Shown here: positions 34,401 through 46,823 of the stretch, piece by piece
Numbering within the stretch: position 1 is the first letter of the stretch
Layout: each line of letters starts with the position of its first letter
Origin: Podarcis raffonei
Taxonomy: Eukaryota > Chordata > Lepidosauria > Squamata > Lacertidae
Assembly: GCF_027172205.1 (NCBI RefSeq)
Contig: NC_070614.1
Coordinates: 44,569,001-44,633,000, forward strand
DNA length: 64,000 nt
Direction: 5' to 3'
Made by a program: the position numbers and the translations under genes
Notes under the pieces: generated by a model
Seen by the model: only the letters and a program-made list of their open reading frames with translations
What the model was told of the DNA's origin: nothing
The model's database searches: none

Positions 34401-37400
34401 TTCTTAATACATAAACCATCAAAGTCTCTCTACAACTGCTTTAAAGGTTATAGACCAAAAGAACATGATCAATGGTTCGTCTCCCTCCATTTCCACAATC
34501 AAGTTTTGTTCATTTATCCAAGCAGTATGTGGAAACGAGCAGGGATAAATGCTCTCCTGACTTTGACACAATCCTTGTGTACAAGTATGTGACTGTGATG
34601 ACTCCACAATAATAGGAATCAATATCCACATAAATAAATGAGCAAGATTGTTTGTTTTGTGCGTTTTTCTAGGTAAATGGGAGGGTGGCCCTTTCTCTAA
34701 GATTAGAAAAGATGGAATGCATAGGATTTATATTAGATAAATGGGTGTGTTGTGAAAAAGTTTGGCTTTTTTCTTTCTCAGATTTCATACGGTTCATTTG
34801 AACCGGCCATAAATGATCACATCAAATTTGCTTCCTTTTATCGCATGGTCCCCAATGAAGATCTTCAGTACAAGGGAATTATCCAGTTACTTCTGCATTT
34901 TGGATGGAAATGGATTGGGCTCATCACTCCAGCTAATGAAGATGGAGAACAATTCTTGAAGACCATTGAACCAATGCTCTTCAAGAATGAAATCTGTTCA
35001 GCATTCACAGAAAGAACAGAATACTATCTGCAATTCAGCGGTAGAATATTTGATATAGTGGATCAATCAAAGCTTTTCTTACTAGCTTTCATGAAAAGCA
35101 AAGCAAATGCGATTGTTATATATGGAGAAAGTACGTCTATTATATGGCTTACAAATGTTTTTATTGCAAGGAATATGATTCAGCTAATTCTTCATCAATC
35201 TGTGAGGAACGAACTTGAAGGGAAAGTATGGATTACAACAGCCCAAATAGATTTCATATCAAATACTGCAAGAAAACTGATTGACCCAAATATACAAATG
35301 CTCCAAGGTGCTATATCCATTACAATTCACTCCAAGGAGATTCAAGACTTCTCAGACTTTCTCCACAGTGTAAAGCCTTCTGGACAAGATGCAGATGGTT
35401 TCATTAAGGATTTCTGGGAACAATCATTTCTTTGTTCAGTTTCAAACTCTTCTGCATTAGCACTCATTATGGGTACATGTAGTGGAGAGGAGATGCTGGA
35501 GAGCCTCCCTGCACCATTTTTTGAAATGAGCATGACCGGCCACAGCTACAGTATCTATAATGCTGTCTATGCTCTGGCACAGGCCTTACATATTAGGTGC
35601 TCATCAGAAGCCATCTGCAAAAGGACAATGGACGGAAACAGACTCTTTCCTCAGAATGTAGAGCCTTGGCAGGTAGTGTTTCCTGTTACAAAGTTTTTAC
35701 TTTATAACCAGCTCATTGTTGTGCACTCCATTGATGTACGATATGGGTTGTGATTTCTTTATAATAAATAAAATAATAAATCTTAATACAAAAAAATGAA
35801 CATTAACTAATTTTATTGTGATCCCTTCCAACTCTATAATTATATGATCCTTTGAGTATAGAAAACATTTGCTTGAACTTACCCTGCCTGACCTCCATCA
35901 AAGTAAAGATTATTTTTCATTGGCAGGCGGCCTTTCTTATAGCAGAACATGAATTCTAGGAACATTTTGTATATCTTCAATAAAGCCCCTCTCATTTCTT
36001 ATGTCCTGTGTAGAGCACAGTGGTGTGACATGCTGTAGCCAAGAGCTGATGCCATCCACTTGTGTTGGATATGTGATGGCTAGTGGAAGAGTCCAGTACA
36101 TCTTCAGCTGTGGCAAAGGTTGTAGCTAGTCTGCCATTGATTGCTGTGGGAGCCCCTTCACATGTCCACCTAGAACATATTCCCTTTAGAGGTGAGGACT
36201 TCCATTTGAAGGATCAATTGCACACTGCTCTACTGTGTGTCCTAAATAATCCCTACTACCCAGGAATATATACTCACACAAGACTGCTCAAAAAGAGCTC
36301 CTGGCCCTTTTCGTGCCCATCATCTCAAATTCCTTTTATATATTGAATCTTAACAAAGGCTGCTATGAAACGTATCTCCTGACTCTTGAGTTTACACTGA
36401 TTCATGATTTCCCTGCTGAAATTTGGGTCCCCTCCATTGGGAACTGAAGTGGTGAACTCCTGGAGTAAAAGATCTTAATTTTTTCCATGAAAACTATTGA
36501 ATTGTCTTAGTAAGGCTATTACAAGACTACATAGAACTTTTGATTCTCTTTCCACCTAGTTGCACTCATTCCTGCAGAGGCTCTCATTCAACAACAGTGC
36601 TGGGGATGAAATTACATTCGATGAACATGGAGAATTAGCAGCTGGATTTGATATTACAAACCTGGTCACTTTCCCAAATAATTCCTATGTCAGGGTCAAA
36701 GTCGGAAAGCTGGATCCTCAAGCCCCTACTGGAAAAGAGCTCACCATTAACGGGAATGGAATTCAATGGCACAGAGGCTTCACTCAGGTAAGGAAATCAC
36801 TGCACACAGGGGTGCTTCTCTAGCTTTGACTAGTGGTGTCCAACTATTGCTGCCACTACTAATAATGCTGCCACTAATAATTGTATTAGTAAATATAAAA
36901 TGAACCACTGGTACAAAAAGAGCAATGTGCAAAGAAAACATCTCAAACTAAGAAAGAGCAATGGTTATTAGAAAGTGTCGTCCTACATGCTTGTTTGTGA
37001 AATCCTCAAGGCAGCTCTCTATTTAGTGGCATTAGATAGAATGCTACGCTAACTGTATCTTTGTGAATGAACATTGTAATCTTCATGAGTTTTTCTGTTA
37101 CTGCTTGAGACCCTAGTGTTGGGTTGCCATCATAGGGACCACAGCTGTGAGGCATTCGCGAGCTTTTTTGCAGAGGAAGTCCTGTTGCTCCGCCGTGATC
37201 TCCCTGCCAATTTAGATACAGTGACTGAACTGGAGGCCCCTCGACTGACTTCAGGTCCAGTGTTGGACCATTTCGATCGGATACTCCCTGCTGATGAGGA
37301 TGGATTCCTCCAAGTTGGTAGGCCCACCACCTGCCTCCTTGATCCGTGCCCATCTTGGCTGATTAGGGAGTGTCCAGATGTTGCGCGGACCCCCCTGGTT

Positions 37401-39041
37401 GAAATTATCAATTTGTCCCTTGACACGGGGACATTCCCAGGGGAACTGAAGGAAGCAGTAGTGGGTCCACTCTTAAAGAAAACTTCATTAGATCCCTTAG
37501 ACCTATCCAATTACCGCCCAGTTTCAAATCTTCCATATCTGGGTAAGGTAATTGAGAGAGCGGTTGCTGAACAGCTTGGTAGGTTTCTGGAGGAAACATC
37601 GGCTTTAGATCCATTTCAGTCCGGTTTCCGTCCTGGTTTTGGGACCGAGACGGCTCTGGTTGCCCTAACAGATGATCTCCGTAGACAACTGGATCGAGGC
37701 GGTTCAGGACTGCTGATCCTTTTAGATTTGTCAGCAGCCTTTGACATGGTCGATCATGATCTTCTGGACCACCGCCTCGCAGACGTGGGGATACAGGACA
37801 TAGCCCGTAACTAGCTGTGTTCTTTTATCTCTGGTCGGGGACAGAGGGTGGCACTAGGGAGGGAAATGTCGTTGCGCCATTCCTTGGTGTGTGGAGTGCC
37901 GCAGGGCGCAATCCTCTCCCCAATGCTTTTTAACATCTTTATGTGCCCCCTTGCCCAGATTATCCGGAGCTTTGGGCTGGGCTGTCACCAATATGCTGAT
38001 GACACTCAGCTCTATCTGCTGATAGATGGCCACACCGACTCGGCCCCGAATACACTGACCAGATGCTTGGAAGCTGTAGCTGGATGGTTTTGTGGGAGCC
38101 GATTGAAACTAAATCCTTCGAAGACAGAGGTCCTATGGCTGGGTCGGGATGGCATGGGGATGAGGGACCAACTCCCTTCTTTTGCGGGGGCCCAATTAGT
38201 GCCATTGCCTTCCGTTAAGAGTTTGGGTGTAATCCTTGACGCCTCCCTTTCCATGGAGGTGCAAGTTACAGCAACAGCCAAGGCGACATTTCCACCTTCG
38301 CCGCATCAAGCAGTTGGACCCTTACCTTTCCCGCCCCGACCTGGCCACAGTGATCCATGCGATGGTCATCTCCAAGCTTGACTACTGTAATTCGCTCTAC
38401 ACAGGGCTGCCCTTGAAGCTGACCCAGAAACTCCAGAGGGTGCAGAATGCTGCATCGAGGCTCCTCACGGGGTCTCTGCCATGGGAGCATATTCACCCAG
38501 TGCTTTTCAAACTGCACTGGCTCCCGGTAGAGTACAGGGTCAGATTTAAGGTGCTGCTTTTGACCTTTAAAGCCCTTCACAGCCTAGGACCCTCGTATCT
38601 ACGGGACCGCCTCTCCCGGTATGCCCCACGGAGAGCCTCAAGGTCCATAAATAGCAACACCCTAGTGGTCCCAGGCCCTAAGGAAGTTAGATTGGCTTCA
38701 ACCAGAGCCAGGGCCTTTTCAACTCTGGCTCCGGCCTGGTGGAACGCTCTGTCTCATGAGACCAGGGCCCTGCAGGATCTGATTTCTTTCCGCAGGGCAT
38801 GTAAGACAGAGTTGTTCCGCCTGGAATTGGCTTGGAGCCAATTTGATTCCCTCCCTCTCTTTCTTTTTTCCTTTCCTTCTCCTCCTGCGATGAGGCTACA
38901 TTTTAATATTTTAATGTTTCAATATTCTAATGTTGTATTTTAATGTTGTATTTAAGTTGTAATCATTCAACTTGTTTTTATTATTGCTTGTAAGCCACTC
39001 TGAGCCCAGCCTTGGCTGGGGAGGGCGGGGTATAAATAAAA

Positions 39042-39083
<42 letters not shown>

Positions 39084-42000
39084 GAAGAAGGAATGTACAG
39101 AGGTGTTTGTCAGGTTGACTCCTGCCACAGGCCTAGGAGGTTCCTCCAAAATCATGCCTTGCTCGGAGCGTCATGGAGCCCAGCTGCCCATCCATGTACT
39201 CCGTGGGCTGCTGGGCAAGGCATGCAGGCTCCTCTCAGTGCCTCAGGGGAGGAATCCAGCTGCTTGTCTTTGTCCTGTGCTGCCAGCCATGGCAGAGCTC
39301 AGTGGAGGGAGAAGCCAGACAACCAGTTACGTCTCAGGGGGGTGCTTGCCTGGAGGCAGAGTCCGCATAAAAGGTCCAGTCCAGTCCTAAGGTCACGAGT
39401 ATCTCAGTTCATGTAGTCAGACAATCTGGGGGTCAAGAAAGCCAAGGGTCAAAGGTCACGAGAAACAAGAAGCAGCAAGGTCTGGTCAGGAATGACAAAA
39501 GTTGTTTCCAGTAACTGACTAAGGCTAGAAACCCTGCTTAAGAAAGCTGGAGCCTGCTGGTTCTCATCAGGAGCAAGAAGGCAGATCAGCAGCAGGTGGA
39601 GTCACTTCACTTTCTGCTCCTTTAGGCTGCTACTCAGTAGGTGAAGCCAACTCTTGGACCATGACACTGGTGGCATTGGCCATCAGAGCAGCTGTGCAGT
39701 TCTTCATCTCTAGTTAGCTGTTGGCATTATTATAAGTGTGAGCAGAGTGCCAAGCACGGCTCGGAGGGAAGAAAGGAGAGGCTGGTGGATGGAGTTGCAA
39801 GAGATAGAAGGTGGGCAGGTGGTATGACAAGCGAGGGGGGTAGGCAGGCAGGGAGACCAAGGAAGCAGGAGGAGGAGCAGAGCAGACCCAACACCGATGG
39901 CTGAGGAGGAGCAGTTACAGATACAAAAGAACGAGGTTGTTTTGCCCTCCCAGACCTTAAATTATACTATGAGGCTGCATGCCTTGTATGGATCAGGGAC
40001 TGGATAAAGTTGGAAAAGCAAGAAGCATTAGATCTGGAAGGACATGACAACAGATTTGGATGGCATGCATATTTAAGGTATGGGAAAGAGAAAATACATA
40101 AAAGTTTTTATAACCATATAATTATGAAATCACTAATGAGTGTATGGGAGAGATATAAAGACTTATTAGAACAGAAGACTCCTTGGTGGCTTTCACCACA
40201 TGAAGCTTTATTGCTCAAGCCACTCAGTAAAAAAGGAAAGTGGCTCATGTATGCTGATTTATTAAAGGACCAAGAAGGAAAATGGAAATTAAGAGATTAC
40301 AAGGAAATAAAAGACCATTTTCAGAGCTGGTTACAGTATTGGCAACAACACGAGATATACAAAGAAGACAATAAGGAAGGATTTAGTTATACGATATCTA
40401 GATTTCAAAAGGAAGTTGTGGCAGGGAAGGTAAAGCTGCTTAAGGGTGCATATAGTATTCTGCTAGAATGGGAGACAAAAGATGAGGAGGTGAAATCAGT
40501 CATGATCAAATGGGCACAAGTTACAGGTCATAATATATTGTTTGAAGATTGGGAAAGATTGTGGAAAACTAATTTAAATTTACAGATTATTCTTTGTTGA
40601 AAGAAAACTACATGAAAATGATGCATAGATGGTACATAGCACCAGTACAGATAGCAAGAATGTATAAAACTGGCTCATACATATGTTGGAAATGTAAGGA
40701 AAAAGAAGGGACTTTCTATCATATGTGGTGGGATTGTAGATAAATTTGAAATTTTTGGGAAATGATATATAATGAGTTGAAGAAAATGTTTAAACTAACA
40801 TTTGTAAAACAAACACACAAAAAAACCAGAAGCATTTTTGTTAGGGATTGTAAGAAAAGACCTGCCAAGGAAAGTGAAGAACATATTTATGTATGCAGCA
40901 ACGGCAGCAAGAGTCTTAATAGCAGAAGGATGGGAAAATGACGAAACCCCGACAAAAGAGCAGTGGCAAGAGAAATTGATGGACTATGCGGAACTGGCAA
41001 AGTTTACGCAGATAAGGGCACCTGTGACTTTAAAGAAGAATGGGAACCTTTTACAAAGTACTTAAAGAAACAACAAAATGAATTGGACTCCTTGGCAGGT
41101 TTTGAATAAACAGACACAAATTTATTTGTTAATATAATAGATGGATAAGTTATAGATTTTTACATTTTTATAACATGCAGAGAATAATATGTGTTAACAA
41201 ATCAGAAAGAGGAAGTGAGAGATGTTGCAGGGGGAGGGAGGAGTATGTGGGGGAGATGGGGAGGGAAAAATTGGGGAAAATACAATTGTTGGAATAATTT
41301 GTTATGTGAAAATAGTCAATATATTATTATTTTTTAAAAAGAAGAGCTGTACCTTTTTCCTCCCAAGGCATGTGGCACCTGGGCACATATGGATCCTACA
41401 GTTAACATTTCTGGCCCTCCTATTTACGGATAGATCACCTGATGTTATCCCTAAAACAATTTCTTAATATTAACCTCTTCATGTCTCTTTGGATAGGTGC
41501 CACCCCTTTCCTTATGTAATGCCAACTGCCGTCCTGGTTATGAGAAGAAAAAGAAGGAGGGGAAGAAATTCTGTTGTTATGCTTGTGATCCGTGTCCTCA
41601 TGGGATGTTCTCAAATGAGAAGGGTAAGAGATGCCATATTAGCATATACAAGTTATTTTAGTAAATTCTGAACAACTGGGCAATGGGGTTTGCTCTGTAT
41701 GACCTCAATTTATATTGTTTATGAAAAATACTATATTGATTTCCCTTCAGTCTCAGTAAAAGCTGCCACTATGATACAAATTATCTTAACCTTCTAGGGA
41801 GTAAACCATCAGAATGTGACGTTATCTGTAACGTAAAGATTTTCCATCACTGTATCTACATTGATCTTTTAAACGTTATTAAATATAATGTTCCATTTTG
41901 TTTAATGCAGTTTCCCATTGCTGGTGGCTCACTGCTGTGGGGTGACATTTTAATAATGCATTTTAACTTTATAAACCACTAGTGTAGCTTCACCTCAAGT

Positions 42001-43575
42001 CTGTTTTGATGCAACAAGACATAAATTTCATACAGTGGTACCTTGGGTTACAGACGCTTCAGGTTACAGACTCTGCTAACCCAAAAATAGTACCTCAGGT
42101 TAAGAACTTTGCTTCAGGATGAGAACAGAAATTGCGCGGCGGCAGCATGGAGGCAGTGGGAGGCCCCATTAGCTAAAGTGGTGCCTCAGGTTAAGAACAG
42201 TTTCAGGTTAAGAATGGACCTCCAGAATGAAATAAGTTCTTAATCCGAGGTACCACTGTACATACATTTTGTCCTGGAAGACAACATTAAAGTTTTGGGG
42301 AAGGGAGGATGGAATAGAAGTGGCGGTTTTTTCTCTGAGACCAAGGCTTTTTGGAGACAGTGTTAAAATCCTATAAAAATCACTCCTCTTGCTTCCAAGA
42401 TTTCAGCTTTATTATTTCTCTGATTTCATTATGAAGTATCTGTGGTTCTAAGAAAATGGAGGAGGACCACCAAAATAATAGTTTCTCCATATATGAAATG
42501 TAAGATTTCATGCTTAACTTTATTTTCAAAGCATCTAGGGCACAAGCATTTGAACTAGAAGTTTTGAAACTTTTCCTTGGGGAAACACAATGGTAAGGGG
42601 TCTCCTGAGTTTTTTAAAAAACACTCTTAAGCATATTCCAGATTGTATCCAATTGTCATGCAACTTTTTTCAGGGTTGGAAACTTGTGCCAGATGTCCTC
42701 TGGATCAATATCCAAATGAAGAGCAGAATGAGTGCATTCCCAAGAAACCAAATGTCCTAGGCTTTGGTGAAACTTTGGCCATGGTTTCAACTTTTTCTGC
42801 ACTTTTATTCTCTCTGATCACAGCTATGGTACTTGGCATTTTCATTAAGCACCGGAACACTGCCATCGTCAAAGCCAACAACAGAAGCCTCACTTACATT
42901 CTCCTCATCTCCCTCCTCTTGTGTTTCCTGTGCTCCTTGATGTTCATTGGAATGCCTAATAAGGCAACCTGCCCACTCCGACAAACGGCTTTTGGCATTG
43001 TCTTCTCTGTTGCCCTCTCCAGCATCTTGGCCAAGACTATTTCAGTGGTTTTGGCATTCGTGGCTACCAAGCCAGATTCCAGAATCAGGAAGTGGGTAGG
43101 CAAAAAACTGGCTTATTCCATTGTCCTTTCCTGCTCTGTGATTCAAGTAGGACTCTGTGTCTTCTGGCTGGCAACCTCTCCCCCATTCCCAGATGTGGAC
43201 ATGCACTCAAGCAGTGAAGAAATTATATTCTTATGTAACGAGGGGTCAGTTCTCATGTTCTATTGCATTTTAGGCTACATGGGCTTCCTGGCCATGATCA
43301 GCTTCACTGTGGCCTTCTTAGCCCGGAAGTTGCCCGACAGCTTCAATGAAGCCAAGTTCATCACCTTCAGCATGCTGGTCTTCTGCAGTGTTTGGTTCTC
43401 CTTTATTCCCACATACTTGAGCACCAGAGGAAAATACATGGTGGCTGTGGAGATCTTCTCCATCTTGGCTTCCAGTGCTGGGCTGCTGGGTTGCATCTTT
43501 TCCCCTAAATGCTACATTATTGTGGTGAGGCCTGAGCTGAATAACAGAGAGCAGTTGATACGGAGAAAGATGTAA
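31424..43575 (+). CDS. VMN2R: Vomeronasal type-2 receptor, gene D (six exons, intact)
   Basis: V2R receptor of 885 residues. Exons: 31424-31641, 33496-33787, 34782-35672, 36560-36787, 41497-41623, 42674-43575; GT-AG junctions and phases as in gene B. The signal peptide [12 protein letters not shown] is followed by the conserved [16 protein letters not shown] stretch; then come the Venus-flytrap exons, the cysteine-rich exon ([14 protein letters not shown]) and the 7TM exon with [18 protein letters not shown] and [12 protein letters not shown]. There is no upstream in-frame ATG, which supports the same start in its neighbours. Differences include [13 protein letters not shown] in exon 3. Intron 1 has a BovB piece and intron 4 a CR1/L3 LINE that sister genes lack. 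An AATAAA overlaps the stop codon (43575-43580). Confidence 0.95.
31755..32285 (-). mobile_element. Decayed antisense CR1/L3-like LINE relic, intron 1 of D
   Basis: The copy in gene D of the relic shared by genes B-F; shorter by small deletions. No intact frame. Confidence 0.4.
32583..32755 (+). repeat. Old CORE/MIR-type SINE remnant, intron 1 of D
   Basis: Carries GGGTTCAAATCTCC and the shared tail; the middle is partly deleted relative to genes B and C. Confidence 0.45.
32935..33221 (+). mobile_element. 5'-truncated BovB (RTE) LINE, intron 1 of D
   Basis: The frame [18 protein letters not shown], then [17 protein letters not shown] and [13 protein letters not shown], is the well-known C-terminus of the BovB polyprotein, followed by an ACTAAACGACTAAACAACAA tail. 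Flanking AGCATAGCCAT (32924-32934) and AGCATAGTCGT (33222-33232) are an imperfect target duplication. Genes B and C show the empty site GTAGCATAGCCATGTGG. The C-terminal frame is open, but most of the element is missing. Confidence 0.92.
33788..34781. other. Intron 2 of gene D
   Basis: Aligns with intron 2 of B and C. Nothing recognised in it. Confidence 0.55.
35673..36559. other. Intron 3 of gene D
   Basis: Aligns with intron 3 of B and C. Nothing recognised apart from the unclassified higher-GC block shared with them. Confidence 0.55.
37136..39080 (+). mobile_element. 5'-truncated CR1/L3-type LINE, intron 4 of D
   Basis: Encodes the end of the linker and the reverse transcriptase: [68 protein letters not shown], the catalytic [10 protein letters not shown], then [12 protein letters not shown] and [16 protein letters not shown]. 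The frame is broken by a stop at 37812-37814 and a frameshift near 38240-38380. The 3' end reads GGCGGGGTATAAATAAAA and then TTA repeats. Genes B and C show the empty site (GGTTGCCATCATAGAAGG). Only ATAG is repeated at both ends, in keeping with CR1-type elements, which often lack clear target duplications. Confidence 0.93.
39043..39082 (+). repeat. TTA microsatellite at the LINE 3' end
   Basis: About 13 TTA units form the terminal repeat of the CR1/L3-type LINE. Confidence 0.9.
39104..39911 (+). mobile_element. LTR-like piece plus leader of an LTR retrotransposon, intron 4 of D
   Basis: Homologue of 8946-9722 and 22837-23618, starting TGTTTGTCAGG, with the putative LTR end near 39666. A broken fossil. 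Confidence 0.4.
39911..41345 (+). mobile_element. Old L1 LINE 3' fragment (ORF2 tail), intron 4 of D
   Basis: Same insertion as in B and C. The frame at 40010-40600 matches B almost exactly, and [18 protein letters not shown] follows near 40690. A frameshift near 40575 and later stops break it. It ends in the A-rich stretch near 41345. Confidence 0.88.
42033..42258. mobile_element. Tc1/mariner-type MITE, intron 5 of D (most complete copy)
   Basis: 226 bp with ends CAGTGGTACCTTGGGTTAC and a matching AATCCGAGGTACCACTG, flanked by TA. It retains the 13 bp missing from the copies in B and C, so it represents the older state. Confidence 0.87.
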
Positions 43576-43764
43576 ATAAAGAATAGTTTGTCATTTCTAT
43601 ATTTACACTCTAGACTTGTTGGCATGGTAATTTCCTTGTGGTTTTTCAAGAAAGGAAGTTACCTGAAATGATCAAAATAACAGAATGGATTGTCTTATCA
43701 TTTATGTTATTGATGTCCAGCAGAGCTGCTTATGAGGTTTCAATGAACAGGGATTACATGTATG

Positions 43765-43944
43765 CAGTGGCGTAGCGTGGGGGGTGCAGGGGGGGCCGGC
43801 CGCACCGGGCGCAACATCCGGGGTTAGGGCAAATCCACGGGTTAGGGGGCGCAAATCCATGGGTTAGGGGGCGCAAATCCACGGGTTAGGGGGCGCAAAT
43901 TACTTGCCTTGCCCCGGGTGCTGACAACCCACGCTACGCCACTG
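43765..43944. mobile_element. hAT MITE with internal 22-bp tandem repeat
   Basis: 180 bp with terminal inverted repeats CAGTGGCGTAGCGTGG and CCACGCTACGCCACTG and a perfect 8-bp target duplication CATGTATG (43757-43764 and 43945-43952), the hallmark of hAT elements. Inside are about three copies of a 22-bp unit containing GGGTTAGGGGGCGCAAATCC. Sister spacers after C and E lack it. The intact ends and perfect duplication point to recent insertion. Confidence 0.92.
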
Positions 43945-44929
43945 CATGTATGAATAAAACTATGGATGATAACCAAGCACTTGAATGCCTACACGTCCCC
44001 TTACTCTTCTTCTCCTGCATCCAAAGACATGCCTTCTTATCTTCCCAAGAGGCCTGAACCTCTCCTGTGGAGATGATGGGGTGCAGAGAGAAGAGAAGAA
44101 AAAGAACACAAGAACTTACGAAGCACTGAGTCCTTTAGTCTATCCAGCAGGGCTGTGCACCAGATTTGACCGTGCTCCATGCCAAAATGTGCTGATTTTG
44201 GGTGAGCTGGGCATCTATCAAGTTCCTGTGGAACAGCAATGAATTGCAGCAGGTTGGATTAGATGAAGCAGAATGATCCAGGGCCACTGTGGAGAGGGGC
44301 ATCAGGCAGTGTGTGGATGCCAGCATCAGGCTAGAAAACCTCACTGAGCCATTTCAAAAAGTAAGGGCAGGTAAAAGAAGGGAGCCAGGCAATGAAGATA
44401 CTAACTTTATGTTTAGATAAGGATGAAGAACAAGCTAAGAATCCAGTGATAATGGCCAAAGATTTCTTGCCCACTGCCACTCTCAAGATTCAATTTCCAG
44501 CTTCTATCATCACAACTCACAGAAACCAAACAGCACTGACACGATGTTAAATACCACCCCAACTATTCCCCTGCATATACTGATTATTTTTAGAAATGAG
44601 TGGAACATGACAATTTCATGGCGACAGTCGTTCCATTAAATCATGGATCATGTTTTGTGTGATTCATTTTGAAGCCCCTACATTTAAGTATTTATTCATT
44701 TACATTGTTCATAATATGTTTAAGCAGAACATTTAAAAGTGCTCCGAACTGAAAATCACATGTGCACTCAGCTAGAAATTCTAAGCACAAAAGACACATC
44801 TAACCAATTTTAAAACTCCCAGGATTAACTTGGACTTCTGGAATGCCATACTTTAATTGATATGTGGCTGTGAAGGGAGGCAGGAAGTGACTCAATGTGC
44901 CGTAGACACTCCTATAGGCTCTAAGGTGA

Positions 44930-45052
44930 TTTTATATGTTGTGATCTTCTTTGTGAAACGCCTTGAGACCTCTGGGTATTGGGTGGTGTATAAATCATCA
45001 TCATCATCATCACCATCATCATCGTCATTGTCATCGTCATCGTCATCATTCA
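44930..45052 (+). repeat. L2/CR1-type 3' tail with ATC microsatellite
   Basis: Orthologue of 28440-28550. The ATC/GTC repeat (44995-45050) is about 20 bp longer than in the C-D spacer. Short acidic or serine-rich frames across it are artefacts of the repeat. Confidence 0.5.
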
Positions 45053-45123
45053 TATAGCAGTGACAGATAAATATCACCTTAGAGATGGAGCCTTATTCTA
45101 CACCAGGGGTAGTTAATCTATGG

Positions 45124-45213
45124 CCCTCCAGATGTTGTTTCACAACAGCTCCCACCAGCTTACAACAGACCATTATTATCAAGGATGATAGCAACTGTAG
45201 TCCAGAAACATCT
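45124..45213. mobile_element. Palindromic MITE-like repeat
   Basis: Orthologue of 28615-28704, with a slightly longer loop (CCAGCTTACAACAGACC). Confidence 0.6.
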
Positions 45214-45315
45214 GTACGGCATAACAGTGCATATAACTGCCTTCCACTGATCGGCCACCCTGACAGTCTTCTGAATTTATGCTTCCGACCAGAGTAAGAG
45301 AGAGATGTCTTGAAC

Positions 45316-45781
45316 CAGTGGTTTTCAACCAGTGTGCTGTGGCATCCTGGGGTGCCTTGAATGATGGTCAGGGGTGCTACAGTCAACACTGGCCTCTGTT
45401 CCTCTTTCCTTTTCTCCCTCTTCTGATGCCCTCTTGTGACTCGGACTCCCAAAGATTTGCACAGCCTTGGCTACAAGCTCCTCAGGTGAATGGTGCCTCT
45501 GGGGCTGACTAGAGGGTGCTTCCAAAGCCCCCATGGGGCAGTGTTAGGAGGGGTAGGGGGCAGCTTAGAGACTAGGGGTGGCGGCGGCAGCAGCAAAGAG
45601 AGGGCAGAAGAGAGGATGCTGAGGGAACATGCCACAAGGGAGGGTGTTTGAAAAAGTGTGGGAAGCTTCCAGCTCTGCAGACAAGGGCTGACATAACTGG
45701 GCTCCTGAGCCGTACAAGGGTACCGCTGAAAGAATGTAGTTGGTCAAGGGAGCCGTGGACTCAAAAGGTTGAAAACCTCTG
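45316..45781. mobile_element. hAT-like MITE (466 bp), orthologue of the C-D copy
   Basis: Same ends and same length as 28801-29266, at the same place relative to the gene, so it was carried along by the duplication. Confidence 0.65.
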
Positions 45782-46790
45782 TCTGTCAGGCTGTCATGAA
45801 AAGCCCTTCCATCTGTGGTTCAATGCTGTAAGCAGAAACAGACACAGCTGGACAGTAGTCAACGTTATTGCTCAGTAAACAGGGAGCCACCAAACTGCAC
45901 ATCCATCAGCTAAGCAGGTCAGTAGCAGAAGCTAAGGTTCCTGATCTTTTCATCCCTATTTCTACCTCCCTTCTTTATTGTAACAGCCTTTTCTCAACTC
46001 TTTGTTCCTGCACTGAGAATAGCGATGGGGAAGGAGCCGAATCAGTATTGTATTGCAGAGCAGAAGACACAATCCCTACTCCTTCTCTACCAGCATCTCT
46101 GGTTCCCTCAAGCCTTTCACCTTCACTCTCTGCTGGAGATTTCTCTCTGTCCCACCAGTCTGAACCTGGTTCAAAGTCTCCTTCCCCCTCAGGTGCCTCC
46201 TGGGTCACTGGCTGCCACTCTTCCTCATCCAGCCAGGCCCTGACACTGTTTTGGGCATTCCCAAGTATGTCACTCAGCTTCAAACAGTATTTAAGTGTTC
46301 TTTCAAAAGTATAGGGGATGTATTATCCAGGGTCTCTATATACTGATATGCTTTGGACCTTTTCCATCATTGTCAAACAATTAATAATTTATTACGGTCA
46401 GAGACCAGCTTGTTTTTCCATCGTTGTTTCCAAGATCCAGCAACTGGAATCAATGTTACATATGCCAGAGAGTGTCAGGGTCAATAGCAGTAGGAAATTA
46501 GACAAATGGGGAAAGGATGTAGTTGGCTCACCTATAAAAACATTTTGATAGAGAAGTTTTTAGGTGAAATATGGATGCCTGTCTACAGGTAGAGTGTTTT
46601 TCTTTTTCTTGGTTTGTTTTTAGTTCTGGATGTCCTGCGTTAGCAAGAAGATTAGACAAGATGACCTTGGAGGCTTCTTCCTAACCTTTGATTCTGCAAT
46701 GTGACAAATATGTTTACTTTGGCCGTTCTCCTACTGGTGATGCAAGACATTGCAAGTCCAACAACATTGCAAAAGTAATTATCTTCTCTA

Positions 46791-46823
46791 TAATTATTAA
46801 AATTATGGTAATCAATTCACCTG
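46791..46823 (+). promoter_or_regulatory. Conserved upstream block of gene E
   Basis: TAATTATTAAAATTA and CACCTG, 366 bp before the start codon at 47157. It persists although the rest of this upstream region is clearly diverged from genes B-D. Confidence 0.38.

Noticed and set aside
44892-45077. Poly-aspartate or poly-serine frames
   Set aside because: Produced by the ATC/GTC microsatellite, whose length differs between the two orthologous copies.
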